DNA of 64,000 nucleotides from Sphaerisporangium rufum (GTDB lineage Bacteria > Actinomycetota > Actinomycetes > Streptosporangiales > Streptosporangiaceae), in contig NZ_BOOU01000010.1 of NCBI RefSeq assembly GCF_016863395.1, positions 1-64,000 on the forward strand, written 5' to 3'. The position numbers and the translations under genes were made by a program. A model generated the notes under the pieces. It was given only the letters and a program-made list of their open reading frames with translations, was not told where the DNA came from and ran no database searches. Shown piece after piece: positions 9,905-19,300 of this stretch (positions are counted from its first letter, which is position 1; each line of letters starts with the position of its first letter).

Positions 9905-12900
9905 GCTACGACTCGCTGGTCAACCGCGGCGACTACTTCTCGGCGCACTACCTGGCCGAGGTGCTGCCCAAGGACCTGAAGAAGAAGGACGGCCTGCTCG
10001 CCCGCTGGACCGAGCAGGAGAAGGCCGGCCGCACCACCCCGCGCCGCGGGCTGCGCGCGCTGGGCAGGCCCTACTTCGCCGGCCGCCCGTTCTTCGCCGG
10101 GCTGGACGAGCGGCTGCGCGCCGGCGACCCGATCACCGCCGACGAGCGGGACGAGCTGCACAAGGAGCTGGCCGAGCTGCACGGCGAGGTCCTGCGCGCC
10201 CTCGGCTACCGGCCCGAACCGCGCGCGCTGGCGGTGCGGCGCGCGGGGCGCGAGTACGCCGTCCAGGTCGCGCACGCCGACCGGCACCTGGTCGCGCTGG
10301 ACTGCGGCTGGGCCGCCGACGTGGACGCCGCGCTGGACGACGCCCTGGCCGGCCGGCTGCTGGTCCCGGCCCAGGTGGAGGACCGGGCGGAGATCACCTC
10401 CGGGGTCCGGCTCGCCTCCTGGCTGATGGCCGCGGACGAGCCGCCGCGCTACGTGCTGCTGCTGGCCGGCGGCGTCGTCGTGCTGGCCGACCGGGCCACC
10501 TGGGGCGAGGGCCGCTACCTGGCGGTCAGCCTGGACGTCGCGCTCGGCCGCAACGACCCGGCCGAGCTGGAGACCGTCGCCGCGCTGTTCGGCGCCGACT
10601 CGTTGCTCCCGCCGGAGGAGGGCGGCACCGAGGTGCTGGCCGGCCTGCTCGCCGGCTCCCGCAACCACGCGGTGGGCGTCTCCAAGGAGCTGCGCGACGG
10701 GCTCAAGGAGTCGGTCGAGCTGATCGCCAACGAGGTGCTCGACCGCATCCGCGCGCACGGCGCGCGCCCCGAGGACGTCATGGAGCTCGGCGCGCTGGCC
10801 AAAGAGCTGGGCCGCGAGGCGCTGCGCTACCTGTACCGCATCCTGTTCCTGCTGTACGCCGAGGCCCGCCCGGAGCTCGGCATCCTGCCCACCGACGACC
10901 AGGACTACGTCAAGGGCTACAGCCTGGCCCGGCTCGGCGACCTGGTCGTCCGCGACCTGTCCGGCGAGGAGGCCCGCAACTCCTTCCACCTGTACGAATC
11001 GCTGGACCTGCTGTTCCGCATGGTCAACCAGGGCCACCCGCGCCGCACCGGACCGGACGCCGCGGCGGACCCGCCGGGGGAGGGGCTGCGGTTCGAGCCG
11101 CTGCGCTCGGACCTGTTCGAGCCGTCGGCCATCCGGCTCATCGGCCGGGACGCCGTCTCGCTGGACGACGACGATCCGGACGCGCCGCGCATCGACACCC
11201 GGCTGCGAAACCAGACGCTCTACAAGGTGCTGCGCAAGCTGATGCTCACCAAGGGCCGGCGCAAGCAGCGCGGCGGCTTCATCTCCTACGCCCAGCTCGG
11301 CATCAACCAGCTCGGCGCGGTGTACGAGGGCCTGATGTCCTACACCGGGTTCATCGCCACCGAGGAGCTGTACGAGGTCGCCAAGGGCGGCGACCCCAAG
11401 GACGGCTCGTGGATGATCCCGGCGTCCAAGGCGGCCGACTACCCCGAGGAGGTGTTCGTCCCGGCGGTGGACGAGGACGGCGTGCGCACCGGCGAGCACG
11501 TCCGCTACCGCGCGGGCGCCTTCGTCTACCGGCTGGCCGGCCGGGACCGGGAGACCAGCGCCTCCTACTACACCCCCGAGTCGCTCACCCAGGTCACCGT
11601 ACAGCTCGCCCTGCGGCACCGGCTGGACCAGGACGGCACGGTCACCGGGGCCCGGGAGATCCTCGGCTGGAAGATCTGCGAACCGGCGCTCGGCTCCGGC
11701 GCGTTCCTCAACGAGGCGATCAACCAGGTCGCCGCCGAATACCTGCGGCGCCGCCAGCAGGAGCTGGGCGTCTCCATCGACCCGGTGCGGTACGAGGAGG
11801 AACTACAGAAGGCCAAGGCGTACATCGCGCTGCACAACTCCTACGGCGTCGACCTGAACGAGACCGCCGTCGAGCTGGCCGAGGTGTCCATCTGGCTGAA
11901 CGTCATGCACCCGGGTTTGCAGGCCCCGTGGTTCGGCCTGCACCTGCGGCGCGGCAACTCGCTCATCGGCGCCGGCCGCCGGGTGTACGACCCGGACCGG
12001 CTCACCAAGGGCGGCTGGCTGAAGGAGGCCCCGCACGACCTGCCGTTCTCGGCGGGCGACCTGCCGGCCGGCCAGGTGCACCACTTCCTGCTGCCCGCCG
12101 AGGGCTGGGGCGCGGTCGCGGGCGCCAAGGAGGCCAAGGAGCTGGCGCCGGAGCAGGCCAAGCAGCTCGCCGCCTGGCGGCGGCAGCTGCACAAGAGCGT
12201 GTCCGCCAAGAAGCGCCAGGGCCACAAGCTGAGCCAGCTGCAGCGGCTGCAGGCGCTGGCCGGCCGGGCCGAATACCTGTGGGACCTGGTGAAACAGCGG
12301 CTCACCATCTCCGAGCGCGAGATCAGCCGGCGGATCGACGTCTGGGGCGCCGACTGGCTGGACCACCCGGAGAACGCGGTCCCCAAGGAGAAGGTGTACG
12401 CCGACCTCACCGCCCCGGGCACCCCGTACTGGCGGCTGAAGAAGGTCATGGACGCCTGGTGCGCCCTCTGGTTCTGGCCCCTGGACCAGACCGCCCTCCT
12501 CGACGGCACCGCGGACATCTACCAGACACCCGCGCCCGCGTCGCCCGCTCCCCAAGCGCCGGCCGCTGCCGCCGTCCCGGCCGCCGAACCCGCCCGGACC
12601 GCACGGCTCTACGTCACCGACGCCCTCTTCCCCGTGGGCGACGAGCAGACCGCCCTGGACGCCGACCTCGGGGCACCCCTGGAATCCTCCACCCAAGAGC
12701 CCTTGGACGTCTCCGCCCAGGAACCCTCCGCCACCACACCCACCACCTCTGCAAGGCCCAGTACCTCCGCAGAGCCCACCACCTCCGCAGGGTCTACCGG
12801 CTCTGCCCGGCCGATCGGCTCCGCAGGGCCTACCGGGTTCACCCGGCCCACCGGCTCTGTCCGGCCGGCCGGCCGCAGGACTCGGCCGGCGTTCGAACCG

Positions 12901-15093
12901 CTCCGGGAGACCATCCCGCTGGCCACCCTGGACGACTGGCTCGACTTCGCCGAAGCCACCCTCGGCCGCGCCGACATCCCGCCGGACTCCCTGGTCGCCG
13001 ACTTCGCCTCGCTGGCCGCCCTGGAGGAGTACGAGGACGAACTCCAGTCCTGGATGGGCATGGACTCCGGCTTCCGCCTCACCACCCGCTTCCCCTGGCT
13101 CCAGGTGGTCGAGACCATCGCCGACCGCCAGGCCTTCTTCCACTGGGAACTCCAGTTCGCCCAAATCTTCACCCAAGGCGGCTTCGACCTCCAGGTTGGC
13201 AACCCTCCGTGGTACCGGCCACGCTGGGAAGAGGGACCGATCCTTGCTGAGTTCGAGCCGTGGTTCGAGCTGTCCGACAAGCCACCGGTGGCCGAGTGGA
13301 ATCGCCGCAAGCAAGCGGAGTTGGAGCGCAATCAGCGCAACAGGCATTACGTCCAGGTCGAGTTGGCGGCCAACACAGGCGCAGTTGCCGTGCTGGGCTC
13401 TCCGGCGATGTACGACCTGCTGGTCGGTACACAGCCCAACCTCTACCGCGCCTTCATGATCCGAACCTGGCGCAACCTCGGCACGGTGGGCATATCCGCC
13501 CTTATCCATCCGGACAGCCACTTCACCGGAGCCCAGGAGGGTAACCTGCGCGCCGCAACCTACCGTCACCTGCGCCTGCACGCTCACTTTCAGAATCAGC
13601 GATTGCTCTTCGCGGACATTGACTGGAGCAGACAGTACGGCGTGCAGGTGTACGGTCGCCCTCAGCGAATCGAGTTCACTCATGTCAGCTGGCTTTTCGA
13701 TCCAAGCGTATTGATGGAGTCGTTTGATCACGATGGGACTGGTGAGCGACCAGGAATCAAGTACAATGGATACTGGGACCTGCGTCCGCATCGGGAGCGG
13801 CTTGTCACGGTGAATGAAGGCGTGCTGGCTGACTGGCGAATGCTGACCGGTGAGCTAGACAGGCCGATCGACCAGACCAAGCTCCTCTACCCGGTGACCA
13901 CGGCGGAGCAAGGAGCAATCGCCGCCCTCTCCCGAGTGGAGCGACGTTTAGGGGACTGGGATCCACGGATCAGTCGCGGGTATGACGAGGCAAATGCCAA
14001 GAAGGACGGTATCATTACTTGGGATACCGGTCGCCCTAACGATTGGTCAGAAGTGATCCTTCGGGGGCCGCAATTTACCGCTGCGACTCCCTTTGCCAAG
14101 CAGCCGCCCAACACCGGTCGCAATGACCAGGCCATTGATCTGACAACCCTAGGTGATGAAGCCATACCTTCGACCGACTATCGTCGCTCGATAGATATTA
14201 AGTCATATCTATCGACGCAGGATTCGTGGTTATGGGACGTTCGCGAGGCGCCGAGGCGATATACTGAATTCTATCGGCTATTCTGGCGGGAGATGATACC
14301 CAACAACACGACTCAAAGTCTTTTTGCTGCGATTATGCCACCCGGGCCTGCTCATATTCATGGCGTTAGGAGCATGGCTCTGCGCAGCGGTAGAGAAATT
14401 GCGCTTGTCGCAGGTTACTGGGCATCATTACCGATAGACTATTTGCTCAGACTTACTGGCCGAGCTCACCTGGATGTGGCTGAAGCGAAAATTTTACCTG
14501 TGCCAGATCCGGATCACTCGTTATCGGAAGCGCTTCTCCTCCGAGCGATGCGATTGAACTGCCTCACTAGGGCTTACGCGAATCTCTGGCGTGAGCTCTA
14601 CAAGAGCAGCTGGGCTAGTGACGTTTGGGCAGCGGAATGGCCGGGACTTCCGCCGCTTGGCGAGACCGGTCCTTCGTGGGAGCGGGGCACGCCGCTGCGT
14701 ACAGAGCGGGCGCGTCGGGCGGCGCTGGTGGAGTTGGATGCGCTAGTCGCGTTGATGCTCGACATCGACGCCGAAGAGTTGATCGCTCTTTACCGCTCGC
14801 GCTTCCCGCAACTCCTCACCTACGAGAGTGCCATGTGGTTCGACGCGAACGGCCGGAAGATCGCGGAGAACTTCAATGCCTACGGTCACGGGCAGACCAA
14901 GCAGCACTTCGAGCAGTTGATGGCGCATCTCGATCCGGAGGTCAATGGGCCGGTGCCCGATGGGTACACGGCGCCGTTCTACAAGGCGGACCGGGAGGCC
15001 GAGTATCGGCAGGCGCACGCGGTCTTCGCCGAACGCCTGCGCCGATCCGGCTACCAGGCGCCGGGTGGGGCCGGCGGGGAGGATGGCCGGTGA
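9901..15093 (+). CDS. Giant N6-adenine DNA methyltransferase, DrmMI/PglX-like
   Basis: The 1730-aa protein starts at ATG 9901 in an ATGA overlap with the helicase. The SAM-binding motif EPALGSGAFLNEA is near residues 598-610, followed by the acidic DLNETAVELAEVSIWLN segment. Catalytic NPPW (GNPPWYRP) is near residue 1099, about 500 residues later. A Lys-rich helical segment and a Thr/Ser/Pro/Gly-rich linker (about 935-1000) lie between them. The roughly 600-residue N-terminal region is conserved in large Eco57I/PglX-like enzymes. From about 13200 to 14640, covering NPPW and the presumed target-recognition domain, base composition drops clearly, then recovers. It probably marks host DNA for the adjacent helicases. 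Modification-only versus cutting activity cannot be told from sequence. Confidence 0.9.
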   Translation: MSYDSLVNRGDYFSAHYLAEVLPKDLKKKDGLLARWTEQEKAGRTTPRRGLRALGRPYFAGRPFFAGLDERLRAGDPITADERDELHKELAELHGEVLRALGYRPEPRALAVRRAGREYAVQVAHADRHLVALDCGWAADVDAALDDALAGRLLVPAQVEDRAEITSGVRLASWLMAADEPPRYVLLLAGGVVVLADRATWGEGRYLAVSLDVALGRNDPAELETVAALFGADSLLPPEEGGTEVLAGLLAGSRNHAVGVSKELRDGLKESVELIANEVLDRIRAHGARPEDVMELGALAKELGREALRYLYRILFLLYAEARPELGILPTDDQDYVKGYSLARLGDLVVRDLSGEEARNSFHLYESLDLLFRMVNQGHPRRTGPDAAADPPGEGLRFEPLRSDLFEPSAIRLIGRDAVSLDDDDPDAPRIDTRLRNQTLYKVLRKLMLTKGRRKQRGGFISYAQLGINQLGAVYEGLMSYTGFIATEELYEVAKGGDPKDGSWMIPASKAADYPEEVFVPAVDEDGVRTGEHVRYRAGAFVYRLAGRDRETSASYYTPESLTQVTVQLALRHRLDQDGTVTGAREILGWKICEPALGSGAFLNEAINQVAAEYLRRRQQELGVSIDPVRYEEELQKAKAYIALHNSYGVDLNETAVELAEVSIWLNVMHPGLQAPWFGLHLRRGNSLIGAGRRVYDPDRLTKGGWLKEAPHDLPFSAGDLPAGQVHHFLLPAEGWGAVAGAKEAKELAPEQAKQLAAWRRQLHKSVSAKKRQGHKLSQLQRLQALAGRAEYLWDLVKQRLTISEREISRRIDVWGADWLDHPENAVPKEKVYADLTAPGTPYWRLKKVMDAWCALWFWPLDQTALLDGTADIYQTPAPASPAPQAPAAAAVPAAEPARTARLYVTDALFPVGDEQTALDADLGAPLESSTQEPLDVSAQEPSATTPTTSARPSTSAEPTTSAGSTGSARPIGSAGPTGFTRPTGSVRPAGRRTRPAFEPLRETIPLATLDDWLDFAEATLGRADIPPDSLVADFASLAALEEYEDELQSWMGMDSGFRLTTRFPWLQVVETIADRQAFFHWELQFAQIFTQGGFDLQVGNPPWYRPRWEEGPILAEFEPWFELSDKPPVAEWNRRKQAELERNQRNRHYVQVELAANTGAVAVLGSPAMYDLLVGTQPNLYRAFMIRTWRNLGTVGISALIHPDSHFTGAQEGNLRAATYRHLRLHAHFQNQRLLFADIDWSRQYGVQVYGRPQRIEFTHVSWLFDPSVLMESFDHDGTGERPGIKYNGYWDLRPHRERLVTVNEGVLADWRMLTGELDRPIDQTKLLYPVTTAEQGAIAALSRVERRLGDWDPRISRGYDEANAKKDGIITWDTGRPNDWSEVILRGPQFTAATPFAKQPPNTGRNDQAIDLTTLGDEAIPSTDYRRSIDIKSYLSTQDSWLWDVREAPRRYTEFYRLFWREMIPNNTTQSLFAAIMPPGPAHIHGVRSMALRSGREIALVAGYWASLPIDYLLRLTGRAHLDVAEAKILPVPDPDHSLSEALLLRAMRLNCLTRAYANLWRELYKSSWASDVWAAEWPGLPPLGETGPSWERGTPLRTERARRAALVELDALVALMLDIDAEELIALYRSRFPQLLTYESAMWFDANGRKIAENFNAYGHGQTKQHFEQLMAHLDPEVNGPVPDGYTAPFYKADREAEYRQAHAVFAERLRRSGYQAPGGAGGEDGR
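12730..12875 (+). repeat. Degenerate short repeats coding a Thr/Ser/Ala/Gly/Pro linker
   Basis: Within the methyltransferase, imperfect units of about 18 bp encode repeating TSA-RP, TSA-EP, GSA-RP, GSA-GP and TG-RP blocks. The stretch is low complexity and probably a flexible hinge between the SAM-binding half and the NPPW/target-recognition half. Confidence 0.7.
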
Positions 15094-15588
15094 CCATCAC
15101 CATGCACCTGCCGGCGGCCCGAGGCGTGACCGGTGGGAGGGCCCCCGGCCGGCAGATTCGGCTGGTGGTGGCTGTCCGGGGAAGCCGCTTCGGCGTCGCG
15201 GTCGAGTTCGCGAACGGGTTGACAGCAGATGTCGCCCGGCTACTATGGGTGGTGCGTGGCTCGCTCGGAGTCATGAAGTGGAGCCGGGTTAACCTCCGCA
15301 GGTGGTGGCCCGGCTTTCGCGTGTCACCGGGTCACCGCGGTTCGCAGCCCACGCTCAACACTCCCGCCAGCCCGCCCGCCATCGGGTCCTCGTCACGGGC
15401 AAGTGCCTTGGCGGTGCTGCTGACGATCACGTTGGCCGATGCCCGCGGCGGATCGGGGGGTCTCCGGTCCGGCGGGTCGATTCGGATGGCCGGCCGAGGC
15501 TCGCTCGTTGCGCAGAGTGAGTTGACAGCCACGGAGGCGAGCGGGTTAACTGTTCTCAACTGCACCACCCATCTCGGTGGGTGGCCCG
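15094..15588. other. Intergenic stretch after the methyltransferase gene
   Basis: About 495 bp without a supportable gene. A GTG at 15090 overlaps the methyltransferase stop (GTGA) and opens a frame, but its translation is low-complexity, has no family likeness and runs across the terminator, so I do not call it. The composition suggests decayed sequence. Confidence 0.4.
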
Positions 15589-15625
15589 GAGCCCCGTCCA
15601 GTGGACGGGGCTCTATGTCTTTTTC
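15589..15625 (+). terminator. Rho-independent terminator, operon end
   Basis: GAGCCCCGTCC (15589-15599), loop AGT, GGACGGGGCTC (15603-15613), then TATGTCTTTTTC. The perfect 11-bp stem plus T run is a classical terminator for the rightward kinase-helicase-methyltransferase operon. The convergent NYN gene ends inside the T run, so the hairpin may also serve that gene. Confidence 0.88.
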
Positions 15626-16256
15626 ACCATCGCTGCGGCCGTCTGATCTTGCCGTCCACCCCTTGGAGTTGGTCGGGCAACTGGCAGGCCCGCAACATGC
15701 CGGTGTTGATCTGTCGGAAGAACGTCGGCCGCGCTGCGATGAGGTCGACCGCCCGCCGCTCGTAGGGGTAGGGATTGGCCACCCCGATCGAGAGGCCGAG
15801 GGCGTGACGGACGGCCCGAATCGGCTCCGCAAGGTCGGCGTCGTTGCTGACGACCAGGGCACAATCGCCGTCCCGCCGGAAGGCATCGAGGAGCAACGCC
15901 GTCGCGAGGTTGACGTCCGAGCCCTTCTCTTCGGTCTTGTAGACCTCAACGGTTCGAGGGCCACCGGGTGGTGGGAAGGCCAGCGGCATCCGGGTGACCC
16001 GCGTCTGGAACCGGCCGAAGTGGACACTCAGGTGCGGGATGGTCAACAGCGCCCGCAAGTAGATGTCCTGGCGGCTGGGTGCATCTGGGTCGTCAGGTCG
16101 CGCCGTGACCCTCGCGGTGAAGTAGCGAATCCGGTTGACGTCGCCCACCCGGATCAGTCGCCTGGCGAGAGCGTCGAGATCAAGCCACTTGTACGGCGTT
16201 CCGCGCAGGCAGCCGTAGTAGAGGTTGAACCCGTCCACGTAGACGTTGGTAAGCAC
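15624..16256 (-). CDS. NYN-domain (PIN-like, LabA/VapC7-type) nuclease
   Basis: A 210-aa protein from GTG 16256. The NYN fold is shown by N-terminal NVYVDGFNLYYG (first acidic residue Asp8), the central KGSDVNLATALLLDAF helix and CALVVSNDADLAEPIRAVR, which carry the conserved acidic residues of metal-dependent ribonucleases. The C-terminus is basic (KIRRPQRW). NYN proteins usually cleave RNA. The gene lies antisense between the two halves of the helicase/methyltransferase locus, converging on the methyltransferase terminator, and shares its upstream DNA with the giant helicase. Participation in the locus is plausible but only positional. Confidence 0.9.
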   Translation of the reverse strand: MLTNVYVDGFNLYYGCLRGTPYKWLDLDALARRLIRVGDVNRIRYFTARVTARPDDPDAPSRQDIYLRALLTIPHLSVHFGRFQTRVTRMPLAFPPPGGPRTVEVYKTEEKGSDVNLATALLLDAFRRDGDCALVVSNDADLAEPIRAVRHALGLSIGVANPYPYERRAVDLIAARPTFFRQINTGMLRACQLPDQLQGVDGKIRRPQRW

Positions 16257-16284
16257 AGGGTAAATATAATGTCACGATCAGTGA
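16242..16284 (+). promoter_or_regulatory. Promoter with operator-like dyad before the giant helicase
   Basis: A perfect -10 hexamer TATAAT (16265-16270) is preceded 17 bp upstream by GACGTT (16242-16247) as a possible -35. Directly downstream is the dyad TCAC-GATCA-GTGA (16272-16284), well placed to block transcription initiation. Such an AT-rich promoter is rare in this window. It would drive the giant helicase about 100 bp downstream. The dyad function is inferred. Confidence 0.5.
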
Positions 16285-16369
16285 TAGCCACCACGATCGG
16301 TCGAATCCGGGTTCGGCACCTGGCCCCCGTCAGGACATGCCGGCCGCCGTTGCCCTACCGGGAGGCCGC

Positions 16370-19300
16370 GTGAGACCGACCCTGGCCGCTGAGGAGTTAC
16401 GGCGGAGTCTGACGCAGTACCTCACCACGACGTTCGCCCTCGCCGATCCGCCGGTGCGCGAGGCGCTGGAGCGGTTCCTCACCGACCCCGAGCAGGGCAT
16501 CTTCCGCGGCCCCTACCTGCGCATCCGGACCCCGTTCCGCCCGGCGGAAGAAGGCTGGCGGGACGTGCTGGGGTGGGCGCCGCCGGGGTTCACCCCGTAC
16601 CTGCACCAGGCGCGCGCCTTCCGGCGGCTCAGCACCCTCGGCAAGGCCGCCGAGCCGACGCTGATCACCACCGGCACCGGGTCCGGCAAGACCGAGTCGT
16701 TCCTGGTGCCGGTCCTGGACCACTGCCGCCGCGCGCGGGCCGCCGGCCGGGCCGGGGTGAAGGCGGTGCTGCTGTACCCGATGAACGCGCTGGCCACCGA
16801 CCAGGCGCACCGCATCAACGAGCTGCTCCAGCAGGACGAGCTGCACGACGTCACCGCCGGCCTCTACATCGGCGACACCCCCGAGGTGGCCTACCGCAAG
16901 GTGATGACGCAGCGCGCGGAGATCCGCCGCAACCCGCCGGACCTGCTGATCACCAACTACAAGATGCTGGACCTGCTGCTCCAGCGGGTCGACGACCTGC
17001 CGCTGTGGCAGGACGCCGGCCTGGCGTACGTGGTGGTGGACGAGTTCCATACCTACGACGGCGCGCAGGGCACCGACGTGGCGATGCTGCTGCGCCGGCT
17101 GGCCGCCGCCACCGGGCACTCCCGGCCGGGCCGGCCGCTCGGCGACATCTGCCCGGTCGCCACCTCCGCCACCCTGGGCGAGAACGGCACCGCCGCGCCG
17201 GGTGAGGACGACGGCGGGCTGCTGATCCGCCAGGTCGCCGCCCGGGTGTTCGGCACCGACTTCCCGGCGGCCTCGGTGGTCGGCGAAGACCGGCTCACCG
17301 CCGAGGAGTTCGTCGGCGACATCGACGTGTCCCTGCCGCTGCCCGGCCCGGACGAGCTGTACGCGTGCGGCGACCCGCTGCGCGACCCGGCCGCGATGGC
17401 CCGGGTCGCCGCCGCGGTCACCGGCCAGGACGGTCTCGGCCCGGCCGAACTGGGCGCGGTGCTGCGGCGGCACATCCTCACCCAGGCGGTGCTGGACCTG
17501 CTCGGCGACGGCCCGCGCACGCCGCAGGAGATGCTGGAGCTGCTGCCCCGGCGCGGCGCCTACAACTGGGGTGCCTACATCCGCGACAACCCGGCCCGGG
17601 CGGCGACCGCGCTGGCCCGGTTCGTCGCGCTGCTGTCGCACGCCCGCGACCCCGAGGACGAGCGGCGGCCGTTTCTGCTGGTGGAGACGCACGTGTGGGT
17701 GCGCGCGGTGTCCCGGCTGCTGCGGCTGGCCCACCACACCCCGGCGTTCGCCTGGATCGGCGAGCCGCCGGTGGTGGACGCCGACTCGGCCTTCGACGTG
17801 CTGGGCCGCACGATGCTGCCCGCGATCTACTGCCGGCACTGCGGCCGGTCCGGCTGGGCGGCGTACTCCCCGGAGCGCGACCCGGCCGAGCTGGTCACCA
17901 CCCCGGAGAAGATCTACCGCGCCGCCGTCGGCAACGAGCGCAAGCGGGTCCGCCCGCTGATCCTGGCCACGCCCGGCGAGGTCGAGGCGGCCGATCCGAA
18001 CCTGGCGGTGCTGGACGGCGAGCGGGTCCGCCCCTACGATCCGGCGGCCGACACCTACGGGGAAGGCGACGCCGTCTTCGTCCTCACCGACCTGGCCACC
18101 ACCCGGGAGGCTGATAACGCCGCCGCCCAGGACCGCTGCCCGGCGTGCGCGATGGACCAGGGCATCCGCTTCCTCGGCGCCGGGCTGGCCTCGCTCGCCT
18201 CGGTGGCCATCACCCAGCTGTTCGCCGGCGACCAGCTCCCGGCCGGGCAGCGCAAGACCCTGCTGTTCAACGACTCGGTGCAGGACGCCGCGCACCGGGC
18301 CGGGTTCGTGGCCAACCGCTCCTACACCTTCTCGCTACGCCGGCTGCTCACCTCGCGGCTGGACCCCGAGACGCCGATCCTGCTCAACGACCTGATCGCC
18401 GACCTGGCGGCGGCGGCCAGCGAGGCCGGGGTGCTGCCCGCGGTGGTGCCGCCCGACCTGCACGACCGGGGCGAGATCGACGCGATCCTGGCCGGCGAGA
18501 CCACCGGCACCGCCGAGTCGTGGCGGCTGATCGGCGAGCGGCTGGCGTTCGCCGCCGTGCTGGAGTTCGGGCTGCGCTCCCGGCAGGGCCGCACTCTGGA
18601 GATGACCCGGACCGCCGCCGCCGAGGTGCTGCTGGCCGACCCGTGGAAGATCGCCGAGCTGGCCCGGGACGCGCACACCGCCACCTCCGGCATGATCGAG
18701 CCGCAGGCCGCCGAGCGGTACCTGGTGCTGGTCCGCGGCCTGCTGGAGAGGCTCCGATATCGGGGGGCGATCAAGCACGCCTGGCTGGACCGGTGGCTCG
18801 GCAACGCCGGCACCAGCCGGTACAACGCGATCTGGGGGCGCCGCCCGGACGGCATGCCCGCCTTCCCACGCGGGCTCAGCGCCCCGGCGTTCATGATCGA
18901 CCGGCCCAAGAAGAACTCGGAGTTCGACCGGATCGACGCCGACCAGGCCTGGACCCAGGACTGGGCCACCCGCTGCCTGCGGCTGAACCGCGGCCAGGCC
19001 GGCGAGTACCTGTCCCGGCTGCTGCCCATGCTGGCCGACGAGGGCGTCATCGCCCGGCGCACCGCCGACGACGCGGCCACCGCCGTGTACGGGCTGCAGC
19101 CGGGGCACGTCCAGGTGCGGCTGCTGGCCGACGCGCACGCCGACGAGGCGGGCATCGGCTGCGACCGGTGCGCCTGGGAGCAGACCCTGCCGCCCGAGCA
19201 GGTCGCCGCGTGGTTCGGCCAGCCGTGCCCCCGCTACCGATGCGGCGGCCGGCTCACCGACCGCGGCACCCAGAACCGGCGGGCCGACTACTACCGCCGC

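Noticed and set aside
14625-16373. Plus-strand frame from inside the methylase to the giant helicase
   Set aside because: It crosses the terminator and runs antisense to the NYN gene, has no family likeness and lacks a start with ribosome-binding site. A GTG at 15090 overlapping the methylase stop was considered but its product looks random.
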